A DNA stretch of 34,776 nucleotides from Desulfobacterales bacterium (GTDB lineage Bacteria > Desulfobacterota > Desulfobacteria > Desulfobacterales > Desulfobacteraceae). The notes below the pieces were generated by a model. The model ran no database searches. It had not been told where the DNA came from and saw only the letters and a program-made list of their open reading frames with translations. The position numbers and the translations under genes are program-made. Positions 33,721 through 34,776 of the stretch are shown here, one piece after another. The stretch spans positions 1-34,776 of the forward strand of contig JAHOYS010000258.1 of assembly GCA_019038815.1 (NCBI GenBank). The letters run 5' to 3'. Numbering within the stretch: position 1 is the first letter of the stretch; each line of letters begins with the position of its first letter.

Positions 33721-34320
33721 TTAGTTCCTCGTTAAAAGCAGGTTTTCGGCGTTCTCATATACGACCTTATACTTCAATGGTGCTAGACGCTCAATAATTT
33801 TTTGTTGATTCCCGTCGTGCTCGATTATGACACAGCTACAGTGTCTCAACTCCTCCCATGGGAACCTCACAAAGAGTTGAAAGCTGCTTCCCTCCACGTC
33901 AATATCAATCATGTTAAAGTCCTTACCAAACTGTTGCAGCAAGGCTGCAACAGTTATGCTTGGTATTGATATAATCTGCCAATCAACCCCTCCGGCCTTA
34001 GTACTCCACTTATCTACATGGTCTGTATTTGAAGAAGATATGGCATCGCCCTGCGAGTCATAAAATTCTATCATACCCCCATCAACGGTGACGGCTGCAC
34101 AGACTAACTCGACATCATGGCTCCTGACGTTTCGCATGAGGTTAACGAAGTTGACAGGCGAAGCCTCAACATCGACTCCTGACCAACCGCTCTCAACCAG
34201 ACAAAATGAATTAGAAAAAAGTTTTCCATCGTAGGCTCCAATGTCCAAAAATTTCCCCTTGACATCTTTGAAGTGTTCTAGTATATATTTTTGTTCGTCA
34301 TTTTGCGAATAATTTTTCAT
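33721..34320 (-). CDS. FkbM-family methyltransferase
   Basis: GKFLDIGAYDGKLFSNSFCLVESGWSGVDVEASP..FNMIDIDVEGSSFQLF. Confidence 0.8.
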   Translation of the reverse strand: MKNYSQNDEQKYILEHFKDVKGKFLDIGAYDGKLFSNSFCLVESGWSGVDVEASPVNFVNLMRNVRSHDVELVCAAVTVDGGMIEFYDSQGDAISSSNTDHVDKWSTKAGGVDWQIISIPSITVAALLQQFGKDFNMIDIDVEGSSFQLFVRFPWEELRHCSCVIIEHDGNQQKIIERLAPLKYKVVYENAENLLLTRN

Positions 34321-34331
34321 TGTCTGGGCCT

Positions 34332-34372
34332 TATTTATTTTGAGGTTCCCTGTATTTATTTTGAGGTTCCCT
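34332..34372. repeat. 21 bp x 2 tandem duplication (tatttattttgaggttccctg)
   Basis: Two contiguous near-complete units. Confidence 0.93.
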
Positions 34373-34376
34373 TTTT

Positions 34377-34435
34377 AACGCTAGTGTAACGCTAGTGTAA
34401 CGCTAGTTTTTAACGCTAGTGTTTTTAACGCTAGT
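34377..34435. repeat. Five iterations of aacgctagt at 11-15 bp spacing
   Basis: Starts at 34377, 34388, 34399, 34412, 34427. Confidence 0.95.
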
Positions 34436-34737
34436 GTAGATTTATTGATTACATTCTGGATGCCTTCTTTCTGTCGTTCTGTGGCTCGCACATCAGTTAC
34501 ATACTGTTGACATAACTCAACTATTTCTTTAAGAACTGTACTGTGATATTCGCCGTCATAGGTGCCTATGACGGCATCTCTGAAATAAATATCACTTAGT
34601 GTGTAAAAAACATCCATGTACTCGATTGAGTAAACTAGGCCCCACTTATTTTTATATACGTCTACCGCATATTTCCCCTGCTCCAATGGCAATCTTTCTA
34701 TTTTGTCAATCTTTAAATATAATTTTTCTGTATTCAT
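34381..34737 (-). CDS. Hypothetical protein whose C-terminus is encoded by the repeat array
   Basis: AAAGGAT SD (in terminal overlap); C-terminus STLALKTLALKTSVTLALH from the array. Confidence 0.6.
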   Translation of the reverse strand: MNTEKLYLKIDKIERLPLEQGKYAVDVYKNKWGLVYSIEYMDVFYTLSDIYFRDAVIGTYDGEYHSTVLKEIVELCQQYVTDVRATERQKEGIQNVINKSTLALKTLALKTSVTLALH

Positions 34738-34776
34738 TTATCTTTATCCTTTATTTAGTTTATGCTCCTGATGCTA
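34722..34776. repeat. Second copy of the 55-nt terminal overlap
   Basis: Identical to 1-55. Confidence 0.97.

Noticed and set aside
1-34776. tRNA genes, integrase/attachment site, DNA polymerase, lysogeny repressor
   Set aside because: Looked for recognisable motifs in the translated track and intergenic sequence and saw none; absence is by eye only and not proven.

Overview
The window looks like a complete tailed-phage genome (HK97-type head, long-tail morphogenesis genes) opened at an arbitrary point. The first and last 55 nt are identical, which implies a circular or terminally redundant contig of about 34.72 kb. Divergent promoters sit at ~6.82-6.94 kb. A small plus-strand operon runs from 6.97 to 8.77 kb. 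Everything else is on the minus strand, in this order: RepA-like helicase, primase, HNH-type and sigma-like proteins, a large glycosyltransferase/methyltransferase/radical-SAM cassette that crosses the contig ends, a tail-fibre-like gene, terminase, portal, prohead protease, capsid, connectors, tail chaperones, tape measure and tail-collar protein. I recognise no integrase, DNA polymerase or endolysin. The points most worth a second look are: (i) the glycan/rSAM cassette with unlisted micro-ORFs; (ii) a -1 frameshift site (GTA AAA AAA AAG) joining the tail chaperone ORFs; (iii) a perfect 29-bp inverted repeat inside the tape-measure gene; (iv) an unusual density of unrelated short tandem arrays, including two 14-bp x4 arrays flanking an independently promoted acidic micro-gene; (v) a C7 tract that appears to switch the reading frame just upstream of repA; (vi) a perfect 94-bp promoter-bearing duplication and a ~55-nt promoter-terminator unit; and (vii) a 22-bp palindrome overlapping a TTGACA promoter upstream of the primase. 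All family calls come from reading motifs by eye; no searches were run.
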